DNA of 64,000 nucleotides from the NCBI GenBank assembly GCA_019671005.1, contig CM033744.1, positions 16,360,128 through 16,424,127 of the forward strand, given 5' to 3'. The position numbers were made by a program, and so were the translations under genes. Shown piece after piece: positions 1 through 11,680 of the stretch. Numbering within the stretch: position 1 is the stretch's first letter; each line of letters opens with the position of its first letter. Source of the DNA: Hibiscus mutabilis (lineage: Eukaryota; Streptophyta; Magnoliopsida; Malvales; Malvaceae). The notes under the pieces were generated by a model that saw nothing but the letters and a program-made list of their open reading frames with translations, did not search any database and was not told the origin of the DNA.

Positions 1-2937
1 CAAATTAACGGAAACCCGTATCGATACGCTTAACAAAAAATAACGGCCAAGTTTAAAATCTCTTTACAACCGTACTGATAAGGGTTTAATGGTGTTTCGG
101 TACGCAGGTCTAACCCTAAAAAGTAAATTCCAGTGTTGATGAGCTGTACAAGTACACCCATGCCTCTACCGAAATGCCAAGCCTATTTATGTCCCTTGCG
201 TTTTGGTACGCCTGAGCCTGTAATGTCATTTTTAGCTAGTTTTACATGCTTTTAGGGTCTCCATACCACACTATCATGCCCCTAATGATCACATAACAAC
301 TCTAAGCATCAAACCACATCCAAACATCACCATACCGACATCATATCATGGCATTAGCATAAAAAGGGAAGTTTATAGGCATGCAACCTAAAAACCATTC
401 ACGTAAAGCATGAAACTCCAAACCACCACCAAAACCAAACCACAAAGGCCATTTACAACTTTAGAGCAACCATACAAACTTGCTCAAATAGGGAGTTTAT
501 CAAAACATCTCCCAAAACAGAATGAGTACCCCACTGCCCTTATTACTTATAGTCTAAATCAAACATACTTTGGTAAACAAGTCTAGCTAGGATCCCTTGC
601 TCCTTGCTGTCCCAAAGCCCTCAATTCTCTGCATTAATGAACAGTAAGAGCGAAAGCACACAAGGCTTAGTGAGGAGCCCTCACAAACAAAACACCATCA
701 ATGCATTTAAAACCATCTCTCAACATTACACTGAAACCTATTTCAAACAACCTTTAAAACATTATCATGCCTTTGAAATCATCCACTTAACATCTTAAAA
801 CTAACATATTGACCAAATGCAACATGTATCACTAACCAACAGCAAGTCCCATTGCTCATCCTCAATTTAAGCCTTCCTATGCATAACTACCATATGCAAA
901 GCTTAAAGAGCAAACATGTATAAATCACATCATACATCATAATCCTCTCAATGATATATTAACAATTATATTGGCTTCCAAGTGAACATTAAACAAGTCC
1001 ATTAACAAAAGAGTTCATCGGATACACGGATTCAATAAATGTTCAACCAACACTTCAAGCCATCTCAACCGGAATAGCGATACAATAAAAATCGCGGTAC
1101 ATTACCAACCGGGTACACCTTTCAACCCATGGGGACACCAACCCCAATCATCAGTTAGATGGTTAATCCACTAACGGGAGTCTATGGTACTATTTAACCC
1201 CTCTACCGTTAGGGTACTCGGATGGAGTCTTCGGTACACGGATCTAAAACCCTCAACATCCAAGACGACTTATTATAGTGCACTTAATCCTGTGGTCGTC
1301 CAACTATATTTGATAACAATTTTAAAACCACATCACTTGCTAATATAATTAACCATTTAACATTTACCTCACTGTTTTTTAACAAGAATTAACCAAACCA
1401 TTTTTTTCAAAGCAACAACCATGCTTTAAATCACAAGTATAAACCATATACATACAAGCATCACTTACCATGTGCATCCTTTAGCATTTCATGCTTAACA
1501 ACAGTATATTAAATACTTTAAATCATGCTTAACAGTAGGCAACATGTAAATCAAAACAGGTGCATAAAACCATTTAACACTAGCATGACCGAGAGAGAAA
1601 ATTCATTTCTACTTACTTTCAAGTTTAAACCAGCGTAACAAGATAAGTTTAAACTCCCATAAACCACCTTTAAAACATTCCAATGCTGGAATCCACGTTC
1701 TCACTCACCGATACGTAAAGCCTTTATTTGCCGATGCGAAATCAAGCGTCTGAAGCCTCCAATGCTACATTGTTTACTTCCAAAACAACCTCCCCTATTT
1801 AAACCACATAACAACAGAGGATTAATGCATCCCCATGCATTTACAACACTGCAACAACAAATCCTCACGGATTCTTGCATTCACCTCACAAATACCCAAC
1901 CACAACAACCGAAAACTTTAACTAATCCTTTCCGAACACAGCCCAGCCACAACCTAACAATCTAGCACCACTTTTACCACCAATTAACATCTATAAATAG
2001 AATCAACTCAACCTAACACCCTTAGCAACCACACAACCACCATAATACCTCAAAAACACAAATCTAACAACCTAAACAATTAAAGATTCAAGAGTTTAAG
2101 GATTCCATTGATAAAATTGACTTATCAACATCATTAAACATCCAAAATATGTTCAAAAACAATTCATAGCACTGGAAATCAGATTCAATTCGAATCTTTC
2201 ATCATTCATCAATTTTACCCAAATAAATCAATACAAAAACATAAAATCATATCATAAACCATAAATCAAGGATCAAATGCTTGAGAATATCAATAAAGAA
2301 CCATGCATTAGAGGAGATCATGGACCTTACCCCTATTGTGTGATTTCTCCCTCAATTGACTTGTTTAAAGCTAGAAAATACAAGATTTCAATAGGATTTT
2401 GGTAAAACAATGATAAAGAAACAATTACAAATAAAGAATTTAGATCTCCCACCTCTGGAATTTGTTGAAAGCAAATGTGTTTGGCAGAAAAGAAGTGGAG
2501 AGAAAAGTTGAGAGAAAAGTTACGTGAACTTGGTTTAAAAGAAATAACTAACTTTAATATCCAAAACCCTTTTCAATTAGCTTTTAAAACAAATGTTAAA
2601 ATGGTTTAATTTAAGGGAGAAATCATCAAAAAAATATTGGTAAAATAGCTCATTAAGGATTCTAAGAATTTGACCCTTTTCATTTTAGTCGCCACTAAAA
2701 ATAGTTTTTAAAATTTACATTTTGGTCACTAGCCAAAATGTCACATTTCCAAATTCCATTTTCCAAAATTGATTCCACCAAAAATCTATATATATTAAAA
2801 GATGATTTTTAACTATTTTCCATATTTCTATCTTATCGAAAAATATACGGTCCTGAACCCAACTCGAATCTCTAACCCGCTCCACCGGACCGTCTAATAA
2901 ACCTCAAAACTGCTAGGCCCAAAACTGAGGCGTTACA
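1..2937 (-). mobile_element. Family A gypsy LTR, partial, minus strand
   Basis: On the minus strand the right end reads TGTAACGCC, a typical start for plant gypsy LTRs. The segment is A/T-rich and has no credible coding. Its 2.0-2.9 kb part is plainly homologous to 48391-49282 and 59320-60650 (shared blocks such as 'gagaatatcaataaagaacc'). Its 0.3-1.0 kb part resembles 44079-44810. The first 110 bases carry GTATCGATAC and GTTTCGGTAC motifs that recur at 21.08-21.22 kb. The left end runs off the window, so LTR length is unknown. Short ORFs at 604-798 and 1762-1965 have no recognisable content and are treated as chance. Confidence 0.7.
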
Positions 2938-3516
2938 TGAATTGAAGGAGATCCTAGAGAAAGTTTTTAATCCTTCTCAAAAGGATTGGTCTTTGAGAAT
3001 GATGACGCTCTTTGAGCCTACCGAACAGCATACAAGACACCCTTAGGCATGTCTCCCTACAAACTTGTCTACGGCAAGACTTCCCATCTACCAGTGAAAA
3101 TCGAGCATAAGGCCTACTAGGCTATCAAAACCATGAATATGGATTGGGAAAGTGCAGGGCAGAAGCGTCTACTGAACCTAAACGAAATAGAAGAGTTTCA
3201 TGCCTTAGCTTATAACAATGCCAAGATCTATAAAGAGAAAACCAAGCGTTAGCATGACAAGAAGCTATTGTCGCGGCAATTCTTGCCAAGGCAATTAGTG
3301 TTTCTCTTCAATTATTGCCTTAAGCTTTTCCCCGGGAAACTAAAGTCAAGATGGTTTGGGCCGTTCGAGGTTGTAAAACCTTATTCTCATAGGGCTGTAG
3401 TGGTTAAATTGATAGTGCATGGACATGAGTTCAAAGTTAACGGACAACGGTTGAAGCACTACATTAGTGCACATGTGACTCGCGATAAGGAGACTGTAAC
3501 CCTAGGAGATGCATGA
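2938..3516 (+). pseudogene. Athila-type integrase C-terminal remnant (element Athila-1)
   Basis: Conceptual translation gives the end of an Athila-lineage integrase. There is a segment about a K-DWS-R active-core tail, then L-YGK-HLPV--EHKAY. The last open part (3268-3516, 82 residues) carries the -LKLFPGKL-SRW-GPF-V motif and the conserved -V-GQRLKHY- ending. In-frame stops (for example at 3118-3120 and 3250-3252) show it is dead. The second Athila copy at 15.6-16.26 kb has the same order. The left edge abuts the family A LTR with no trace of the rest of pol, so the 5' part of this element is missing. Confidence 0.8.
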
Positions 3517-4162
3517 AAATGCTCTTTCTAATAGTTTTAATTTTTAGTCTTTAATTTTCGGACATTTTATTTTTATTTTTTTATTATTTTCAATATTTTT
3601 ATTATTATTTTGTTTCATTTATTTTATTTTCTGTTATTTTTAGATTTTAGGATTTTATCCTTCTTTTTTAGTTGATTTAGTTGTTATCTTTATTTTGATA
3701 TTTCCTTTATCTCTTTATTTTTATTTTGATTTCATTTTATCTTTATTTAATTTATCTTTGTGTTTTTTTTAGGATAAGAGTTTCAAAGAATAAGGAGTTG
3801 AGCTTAGGATAGAATTTTTTTTGAATGAAATCTATCTAGTGAAGTGGATAATGAGCTGATCTAGGGGATTCAAATTTTTGGCTATCTCAAAGGGGATTTA
3901 ATTACCCTTTTTGAAAGTTTTCACCCAAAATTTTTTCCCTCTTATTATACCCTAGCCGCACCAATCCTCATCTCCCTTTACTTCTTTTCCGTTATTGATT
4001 GAACATACAATCCATCACTTCTACAAAACCTTCACTCAACCATTAATATTTCCATCTACCTCATCTTTTTCCTTTACTTCATTCTCATCTTTGCAACTCT
4101 TAAGTTTCCTCTCTTGTTCCTTAAGTTTTTATCTTTCTTAAACAATCAAGAACAGAAAAGCC
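3517..4162 (+). other. T-rich spacer between pol and the extra ORF
   Basis: A run of T/A-rich sequence (about 3540-3770) ends in a pyrimidine tract plus AG near 3771, then leads into a leader upstream of the ATG at 4163. The equivalent spacer in the second Athila copy (16259-16961) is also T-rich with several TTTTAG sites. Such sites could act as splice acceptors that bring the downstream extra ORF near a capped 5' end. That is an inference; no donor was identified. No gene is seen in this stretch. Confidence 0.45.
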
Positions 4163-4212
4163 ATGGCCAAGAATAGCAAGACTATGCCCAAGGGAAGTTC
4201 TTCAAGAGCAGT
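4163..4212 (+). pseudogene. 5' end of the Athila extra ORF, split by a solo LTR
   Basis: An ATG at 4163 opens a frame of 16 codons that runs into the solo LTR at 4213. The same frame resumes at 7650 after the LTR and one copy of its 5-bp target duplication, so this is the start of the 'putative plant transposon protein' ORF continued at 7650-9491. The ATG is preceded by a pyrimidine-rich leader. Confidence 0.75.
4208..4212. repeat. Target site duplication, left copy (gcagt)
   Basis: The 5-bp sequence gcagt immediately precedes the LTR start TGTAATATCC. It is repeated exactly at 7645-7649 after the LTR end GTGTTACA. Five base pairs is the usual target duplication of Ty3/gypsy integrases. Confidence 0.9.
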
Positions 4213-6566
4213 TGTAATATCCTAATTTTTGGCTAGTGACCAAAATGTAAATTTTGAAAGTTTTGTGGCTGAAATATAAACTTTGGAAAAGTTTAGGGAC
4301 CAAAGTGTAATTTTCAAAAGTTGTGTATTTTAACCCCATAAATGAATAGTTTACTCCCAAGAATGACGTTTTCGTGTTACTCGGATTTTTTGTACAGAAT
4401 TTGTGTTATTGGCTATAAAGCAATAAAGTTTAGAAAAATATTCGGATAATCAGATCGAGCTAAAATTTCAGAGATGGTTTCATGAACCTTAGAAGAATCA
4501 TAAAGTATTATTTTATGGATATTTGGATGTTAGAAAGGTTGGGAAAAATTTAAATCGATTGAAATGACATGGAATGGCAATTTTGTGAATAAGTTTTATC
4601 GGTAAAGGGCATTTTGGTCATTTCACCCAATAGGGACATGGAATGAATTTTGAGATTTCTTTTATGGATGAATAGTGGCTGATTAGAATCCAACTAAGTT
4701 TAGTTGGAATGTTACAAAATGAAAAATTAGAAATATAAATCTAGTTGGAGGGTATTTTTAGAAAGTGGAATTTATTGAATTAAAATTTCATTTTTAATTA
4801 TACAAGTGGCTTATATATATGAATATGAAGGTTTATCAATGAAATTTCATCTCCAAAACCGTGGACAAAGAGGAGAAAGAAGAGGGAAATTTTCCAAGCT
4901 CGATTGAAGCCCCAAATCTCGGTTTTAAGGTAATCTTCCGAACTACAAAGTTGTTCATCTCTTCGATCTCTATCTATTGATGAAAATTATTCATGTATTT
5001 CATGCTTGATTGATGAGACTTGATATGAGAGAAAAATAGTGTTTATGTTCAAATTGGGTGTTCAATTCTGATTTTTAGAATTTGAAATGTATTTATGTTA
5101 TTAATGATGTTAGAGACATGAAAATGAAGTTAGAATGTTAAACCAACTATGAATCGCTTTAGTAATCATTTCGACAATTTGTCAAACTTGAATGGTCTAT
5201 TCGGTAAAGAGGATATGTAGAATGAGTAAATCTGATTTTTAGTTAAAATGATGGAATTAAGGTAGTAATGTTGATTTGAGGACTAATTTGCAAAATTAAG
5301 AAGCTTGAATCCTTGTATTGGAAATTTGGTGACCATTTTGACAAATCAAGAGAAATTAGAGGAGTAAAGGTTTAAGCTTATTATGATGAAGGATGTAAAG
5401 AGAACATATGAATACAAGCTTTATTCTAGCCATTTAAAGTAAAGTGATGGGACTAAATTGAAAAGTAGAGAAATAAGGAGAAGTTGGTGCAAATTAGAAG
5501 TTATTCATGGAAAGTTATGTTGGAATTTGAATTATGGCAGTAAGTTTAAAAATTCGCCATAAATTCTACAAAAATGGTTAGATGATGAATTTTATACCGT
5601 TGTAAAGATTTGTTAGTCTAGTTTTGTTTCCAACAAACGAAAACTGATTTCGAGTTCTGAGTTAAAAGATATGAATTTTTAATCGAATGAAGGTCAGAAA
5701 AATTATATAATAGTTTCTGCATGGACAGCTTTGTAACGTGAATGTACGGAATTTTCATAATTTTTGTAAATTTTATTAATTTATGTGGCTTATACCTTTA
5801 GAACTGTTATCGAATCTAGTTTCTTCGGTAGAAAGGAAATTGAGATCCATTATGTATTATGCCCTGTATAAGTAAATCTTTGAAGGTAGTGCAAGCTGTC
5901 AAAAAATGGAATTTAAAACATTTTGTATTTAAATGTTAGTCAGCAAGCTCGGAAGAATTAATAGAAGTTCAAATTAGTAATTAATGACCATAATGAGCTT
6001 TTGAACAGTACAAGGAAGAAAGGAAAAATATTTGGAAATTTTATATTTGAGTGATTATATTACACAGCATGTTTAAGGAATTCTTAGATTTGAATCTAAC
6101 AAATATTTTATTTTATTCATGTGATTAATGAAGTCAAGTTCGAATCAAAGAAGGTTCGAGGTTCTATGGAAGAAAGGATCGAGCTAGGACTTAGTGAAGC
6201 ATTGTGTTAAGTGGCCAAGGTGAGTACAATTGCATACATATCATGACACATTGAAGTTTTATACATCATTGGGATAGCTTGCGATGAGCCTACCCAAATT
6301 TTATTGTCATTATATTTATGTCATGGAGCATATGATTGACATATTTTAAATATGTCAAAAGTTGAATATAAATGCATGGATCACTAGTTATATATGATAT
6401 TATATCATGAATGTTATTTCGGGTATGAACTGCCCAATGTTAAATTATGTTGATATACATTGCCATGGATGGAATAAATATGGAATATATGCCCAAGTAT
6501 GTTAATGAGGGGCATGGTATAGTTGGCACGCCATAGAGTCCAGCAGCACGATGCATACTCAGTTTA

Positions 6567-6640
6567 GCACTATAGTGTATATAAAAGACACTCAGTGTAT
6601 TGGTGGGCACGACCTTATGCGTATTAGCACTTCGGTTCAT
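6567..6640 (+). repeat. Hairpin array of the solo family B LTR
   Basis: Short inverted repeats about 20-21 bp apart: GCACTATAGTGT (6567-6578), ACACTCAGTGT (6588-6598), a weaker one near 6607 and a half-decayed GCACTTCGG at 6627. They occupy the same place, between 'gccatagagtccagcag' and 'tttgactcg', as the five-hairpin array at 51198-51294. Confidence 0.65.
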
Positions 6641-7053
6641 ATTTGACTCGCGTACCCAGGGTCCTCATAGGCTTATATTTGGGCTATGGTTTATTGGTTA
6701 ATAAAAGATAAACAGGTGAATAAGCTTATGAGCTTTTGGAATAAATGCAAGTATATTGGTAAGAAATTTATATCTGGTTTATATTATGCTAATATATGAT
6801 TAACATGATGGTAATACATACCTAGTGATCATGATGCATTTATGCATATATGGCATATTATGACAAATGGACAAGCATGAAAGTTTGATGGCATTGGCAT
6901 GTAGTAAATCATTACCAATGCAATATAAAAGTTAGTATATTGGCATATATATATATATATATATATCATGTTATATAAACATAGCCATGAAGTTGAATAA
7001 AGTTTAAATTATTGTTGTTACTTCCTTTATTGCCTCACTAGGTTCGTACTTAG

Positions 7054-7075
7054 CGTGTGTTTGATTGTGCACACG
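7054..7075 (+). repeat. Conserved LTR hairpin box (solo LTR copy)
   Basis: The arms CGTGTG and CACACG are separated by a short loop, right after 'cgtacttag'. The intact element has CGTGTGA/TCACGCG in the same place (51896-51916 and 58677-58697), and the minus-strand copy has CGCGTGA/TCATGTG (45260-45278 read on the minus strand). The arms change but pairing is kept. Confidence 0.6.
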
Positions 7076-7350
7076 TAGGTAAATCAAGATGAGAGTGAGA
7101 AGAGCATTGCATCAATATTGGAAAGCTCAACAGGTAATCAAGGTAATGACATCCTAATTAAGGTTTGATTATTATATTAGCATGTATACTTGCTAAACCT
7201 ATTTGAGTTGTGATTGGCCTTTAAAGTTCGTTATGGTTTCAAGATAATTGGCGTTTCTAGAAAGATTCAAAGTTAAGAGTAACCTTAAGTGATGAGTTGC
7301 ATGCTAAGATAATTGAGAGTATGTATGTTTTATGATAGTCAGTTGTTCCC

Positions 7351-7480
7351 TATAAGCATACATAACATTTGAAGACATTTGGGAATTGAATTAGGATGAA
7401 TTAGAAATATGAAACTATAAGCATACATAACATTTGAAGACATTTGGGAATTGAATTAGGATGAATTAGAAATATGAAAA
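7351..7480. repeat. Exact 65-bp tandem duplication
   Basis: The block starting tataagcatacataacatt occurs at 7351-7415 and 7416-7480 and differs only at the last base. It lies inside the solo LTR. Near-perfect identity in otherwise decayed sequence implies a recent slippage or repair event, or a sequence-assembly duplication. Confidence 0.9.
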
Positions 7481-7644
7481 TGCAAGAATGTGCATTTTGG
7501 GACGGGGTCTACCAGTACTCAAGATTTGGGTTCAAAATTATCAAAACTTGAATTTTATTTCAAATATCATTAATATTTAAGGATAGTAAAGTTGTGACAT
7601 TCCTGATTCGTATGCACCGTATTGATACGAAAATGGGTGTTACA

Positions 7645-7649
7645 GCAGT
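7645..7649. repeat. Target site duplication, right copy (gcagt)
   Basis: Exact match to 4208-4212, on the other side of the solo LTR. Confidence 0.9.
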
Positions 7650-9491
7650 CGAGCCATTTTTCCACCGGTTTGCATCTCCAATCGTTGAAAATAGATACCT
7701 TACCAAGTTTGCAAATCGAAGGGTGTGGGAAGAGAAAGGGTTTGAATATGATGTTTCCCTCAAGAACTATGGCCTTGAAGCTTCAATCTTCAAGATAATT
7801 CAGCAGCATCAATGGCAATTTTTTTGCGAACAACCAAAATTGAGCAACATCTCATGGGTAAGGGAATTTTGTTCACATCTTTCTAATCCAGATAGCCCTT
7901 GTGTTTATGTGCATGGTAGGGAAATTCTTGTTGATTCTACTGCAATCAACGCGTATTTTGGGTTGTATATTGAGAAGGACAAGCATACGGAATTTGTTGA
8001 AAACATCACAGCCAAAGAAGTGGAGGACGTGTTCTAGGATCTCACCGTTGAGGGAGCTACGTAGAACGAAGGACATTTGAAGGGAACGGTAAACCGCATC
8101 TTGTTGAAGCCCACGGCTAAATTGTGGAACAGCTTTATTAAAACTCGTTTGATGCCTACTACTCATAATACTACAGTTTCTTATTCTCGTTTATTATTAA
8201 TCCATTCTATTTTGCACATGCATTCTATAGATATTGGGAAAATTATTGTTGATGAAATATATGCTTGTAGCCAAAAGGATGTGGGTGCACTCTTTTTCCC
8301 TAATTTGATATAGAGATTATGTGAAAAAGAACATGTCCCAACTGATGCTATGGATGAGAAGATGACCGAGAGAAGTGGTTGGTCCCGAGGCCAATACATG
8401 CAAATGATGCGTGAGGAACCAACAAAAGAACCAACGGTTGCAAAAAAATCCTCTATTCCAGCAACTTCAAAGGCAACCTAACATGCCGCGACAAGTGCAC
8501 ATGCCACAGTAAGTGTACATGCAACGACAAGTATAGAAGGGATTGGTGAAATCCTCTGTCCTTTAACAGAGCAGTTGGACAAGATGGAAGAACGCCAATT
8601 GTTGTTTATGCGTTAGATGAAGGATCGTGACGCAGCCCTGGCGAGGGTGATCCTGGAGAATTATCCCGACAATACTATTCCTTTTCCCGTATTCCCTACT
8701 GCTCTACTTGCCCTGATTTGATGTAGAGATTATGTGAAAAAGAACATGTGCCAACTGATGCTATGGACGAGAAGATGACTGAGAGAAGTGGGTGGTCCTG
8801 GGGCTAATACATGCGAATGATGCGTGAGGAAAAAACAAAAGAACCAACGGTTGCGAAAAAATCCTCTGTTCCAGCAACTTCAAAGGCAACCCAACATGCC
8901 GCGACAAGTGCACATGCCACAGCAAGTGTACATGCCACGACAAGTATAGAAGGGATTGGTGAAATCCTCCATCCTTTAACAGAGCAGTTGGACAAGATGG
9001 AAGAACACCAATTGATGTTTATGCGTTACATGAAGGATCGTGACGCAGCCCTGGCGAGGGTGATCCTAGAGAATTATCCTGACAGTACTATTCCTTTTCC
9101 CGTATTCCCTACTGCTCTACTTGCCCTAGCATCTGAATCTGTGCCTATGCCAAGTAACATTGTCGCGGCAAAAGACGTACCACAAAAAGGTATGGACCCT
9201 ATTGTTGAACCTTTGCATATTGAATCTCTTCATGGTTTTTCAAATTCAGTCGACTCTATGACCGCACCAATGAAGTCTCATCCGGCCTCACCGTCAAAAT
9301 CTACATCGAAGCGTAAAGCTTTTGACCTAGAGGAGGCCGCCAAGGAGAATGAACCGGGTAATGAGGCCGCGCAAACCACGGTTCAAGAGGCACCACCAGC
9401 GTCGCATCAACAACCCCCACAAGCTGAAAAGAGGACCAAGCAAATAGCTCGAAGAAAACTAGTCATTCCAGGAGATGACCTCTCCGACTAA
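7650..9491 (+). pseudogene. Athila extra ORF, 'putative plant transposon protein' (copy 1)
   Basis: This continues the frame begun at 4163. The N-terminal part, with FFHRFASP-, -VWEEKGFEYDV- and a -NPDSPC-VHG- block, matches the plant-specific domain usually annotated 'putative plant transposon protein' (I recall it as PF20167). A parallel copy lies at 16962-18364. The middle has stops at 8035-8037 and 8311-8313, then a 413-bp tandem duplication (8298-9123). The second duplicate opens into a 226-residue tail (8811-9491) rich in Ala/Thr/Ser, with short AT-S-HAT-type repeats and a basic end (KRTKQIARRKL). The protein's function is not known; in Athila elements it occupies the env-like position. 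It is disrupted by the LTR insertion, the stops and the duplication. Confidence 0.8.
8298..9123 (+). repeat. 413-bp tandem duplication inside the extra ORF
   Basis: Copy 1 (8298-8710) and copy 2 (8711-9123) align at a constant offset of 413 bp; for example, 'tagagattatgtgaaaaaga' is at 8311 and 8724. 413 is not a multiple of three, so the duplication itself shifts the frame. Differences between copies are scattered single bases. The join lies at a shared CCCT(A/G)ATTTGAT. Confidence 0.88.
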
Positions 9492-10276
9492 CTCATTTGC
9501 ATTTCATTTTTTCTTTTGCTTTGTTTACATTTTGCATGCATTGGGGACAATGCTTCTCTTGAGTTTGGGGGGTTTGTTTCATAGTTAGTGGCATTCATTT
9601 TTGTTGTCTCATGTTAAGTTACATATATTACTTGCCATGTCTCTTACTTGATTAAACTGCCTAAACCTGCTATGATATCCTATGATAAATTTTTGCCAAT
9701 GCACTTATATGATAAAATATTAGATTTTAGGACTAGCATGAAGAGTACTTAGAATTTTACTATGGTATTGAATATTTGAAACTGTTGTGCCTTGTTGATT
9801 AAGAGAGGCCTAGTGAACTTTAGGTTATTTAAAAATGGGCAAATTGTGCTAGAGGTGCCTGAAACTGGCTCTAGCAACAAAAACAACGAACCTTAGCTAG
9901 AGGTGCCCATCTGGCTCTAGTCTTAGGGATCTTGTAAATACTAGAGGTGCCCGAAACTGCTTCTAGTATAAATAAAAAGAAAAAAAAATGTGCTAGAGGT
10001 GCCTAACACTGGCTCTAGTGAACTTAATTATCCCGGCAAATAATTTGATAAAACCTATTGTTCACATGGAATCCTATTAGTTGACTTGTACACAACTTCG
10101 CACACACATTTTCACTAGAACTGTAGTTCGATTTGGAGGAATTCTTTGTGTTGTTTGAAGATCGAAAGCTAATTATTTTTTTGCGCCACGGTTCTGAGGA
10201 TTGCAGTTAGGAAAGAAGTATGTTTTTGGTGGTAAGGGCTTTGGCAAGTAATTGTTAGTATTTTTCATTACTTGAG
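9492..10276 (+). other. Athila-1 3' untranslated region
   Basis: Between the extra ORF stop and the 3' LTR. It starts with the G-rich landmark 'gcattggggacaatgc' followed by 'gagtttggggggt'; the second Athila copy has 'gcattgagggcaatgc' in the same place (18484). It contains four short inverted repeats (9849-10018). No coding sequence is supported. Confidence 0.6.
9849..10018 (+). repeat. Four CTAGAG...CTCTAG hairpins
   Basis: Four copies of a 24-26-base inverted repeat (ctagaggtgcc, short loop, ggctctag) at 9849-9874, 9897-9920, 9941-9966 and 9993-10018. The arms are CTAGAG/CTCTAG plus an inner GCC/GGC after a bulge. The third copy ends TTCTAG, which weakens one pair. Spacers between hairpins are unrelated, so the hairpin is the conserved unit. 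Confidence 0.75.
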
Positions 10277-11680
10277 TGTGCAAAAGTACTGTTTTTCTTG
10301 CCCTTTTACTAATATTATTGTTAGACATAGGCTCATTTTAGGTGCATTGATAGGTATTCATGCATAGTTTTATAGTTTCCTTAGTTAATGAGCTTGGTAT
10401 TGCATTTGGTTGGTTTTTGTGGAAAAATCGCTGCTGGTGTGCTTTATTTTGTGCAGGACTTGATTGTCGTGGCAAGTAGGGGTCATTGCTGAAGGAGTTG
10501 TCGTGGCAAGTAGGGGTCATTTCTGAAGAGGTTGCCAAAGTAGATTGTCGAGGCATAACTGGATAATTCTGGATAAATGCAATATTATCCGTAACAATAT
10601 ACAGATCGCATCAAATAAAGCCTAAATTCAAATTTCAAATGCCTGATCAGATAAGGATTATATCTCCAGCGAATTCAAACGCATTCAAATCCTCCTCATC
10701 AACAACAAAGCTTATCGCATCGTCCCTTTTAAATAGAATATCAAATCGCAGCTTTGGGTGTGTAATTTTTGGGGAATCGAATTCTAGAGAAAAGGCTAAT
10801 CACACACTTTATCTCCTTCATTTTTACTTTATGCTATCCATGTCTGGGATTATTTTTACTGAATTTCATTTTTCCTCATCCATGAACTAATTTAAATTGG
10901 CTAGGGTTATTTTGGGTTTGTGGTTGTGATACATGTTTGGATGGTGTAGGTTTTTTATTACAATTTAAATTCAAAGTATGTTCATTCTTGGTTCTTATTT
11001 TTGATTTTGAGTGAATTAGGAGAGGATCTTGAGAGTGATCTATTTATCTATACTCGGGAGAGTTGGATTCAAGAAACGAATGAACATGATCTTCATTCAA
11101 CAAATCGTCAATGAAGGTTAATCCACCTTAGGAATAAGGATTGGATTTCAACGGCTAAGAGGAGCGTAGATCGGTTGTTGTTCATCCAAGGTTAACGCAG
11201 GGATGTATCACCAAGGCAAGTACAACTAACTAGTTCTTTAGTTAGGGATAACAAGAAGACAATGAAGAATGCTTCACCGAGCTTTGAAGGAAGAAACCCA
11301 GTTGCCACGGCATTAAAACCAGTTTCAGTTGGCACGGTATAAATTGTGACCTAGTTTCCACGGTAATTCAGCCGGTCTTAGTTGCCACAGCAATTGAGTT
11401 GCCTCATCAATCAATTGCCTCGACAATCCAAACAACCCTTGCACCACTACTCACGATAACCCGACCTACTCTCTTATTCGATTACTTTCTTCATTTATTT
11501 TACCTGTTTAATTATTTTACTTTTTACTTCCAATACCTATCCTCACTATTCATTTATCTTTTCAGTGCGAGAAGTTAAAAATCAGAGTTTCACCAATCCC
11601 TGTGGAGATGATATCTTACTATACTATAACTTGCGACGTGTATACTTACACCAATTGCGAAGCACCCAAAACACGCAACA
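10277..11680 (+). mobile_element. Athila-1 3' LTR (about 1.4 kb)
   Basis: It starts TGTGCAAAAGTACT and ends ACGCGCAACA-like (acacgcaaca, 11680). It is homologous end to end with the 5' LTR at 27061-28565; shared landmarks are 'attattgttagac', 'tatcgggagagtt' types, 'aatccctgtggagatgatat' and 'acttgcgacgtgta'. It is rich in TTGYCNNGGCAA-type motifs, for example at 10464, 10498, 11302 and 11382. The ORF at 10639-10890 lies wholly inside it and is not considered a gene. Confidence 0.85.

Larger units (their letters stand above)
4213..7644 (+). mobile_element. Solo family B gypsy LTR (3432 bp)
   Basis: It starts TGTAATATCC, ends GTGTTACA and is flanked by a perfect gcagt duplication, with no internal element domains, so it is a solo LTR left by LTR-LTR recombination. 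It is homologous along its length to the LTRs of the complete element at 49283-59210 (the ACCAAAATGTAA start region, the 'gggtatgaactgccca' region, the hairpin array and the CTTAGCGTGTG box) but clearly diverged. It contains an AT microsatellite at about 6945-6966 and an exact 65-bp tandem duplication at 7351-7480. No protein-coding content was found. Confidence 0.92.
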
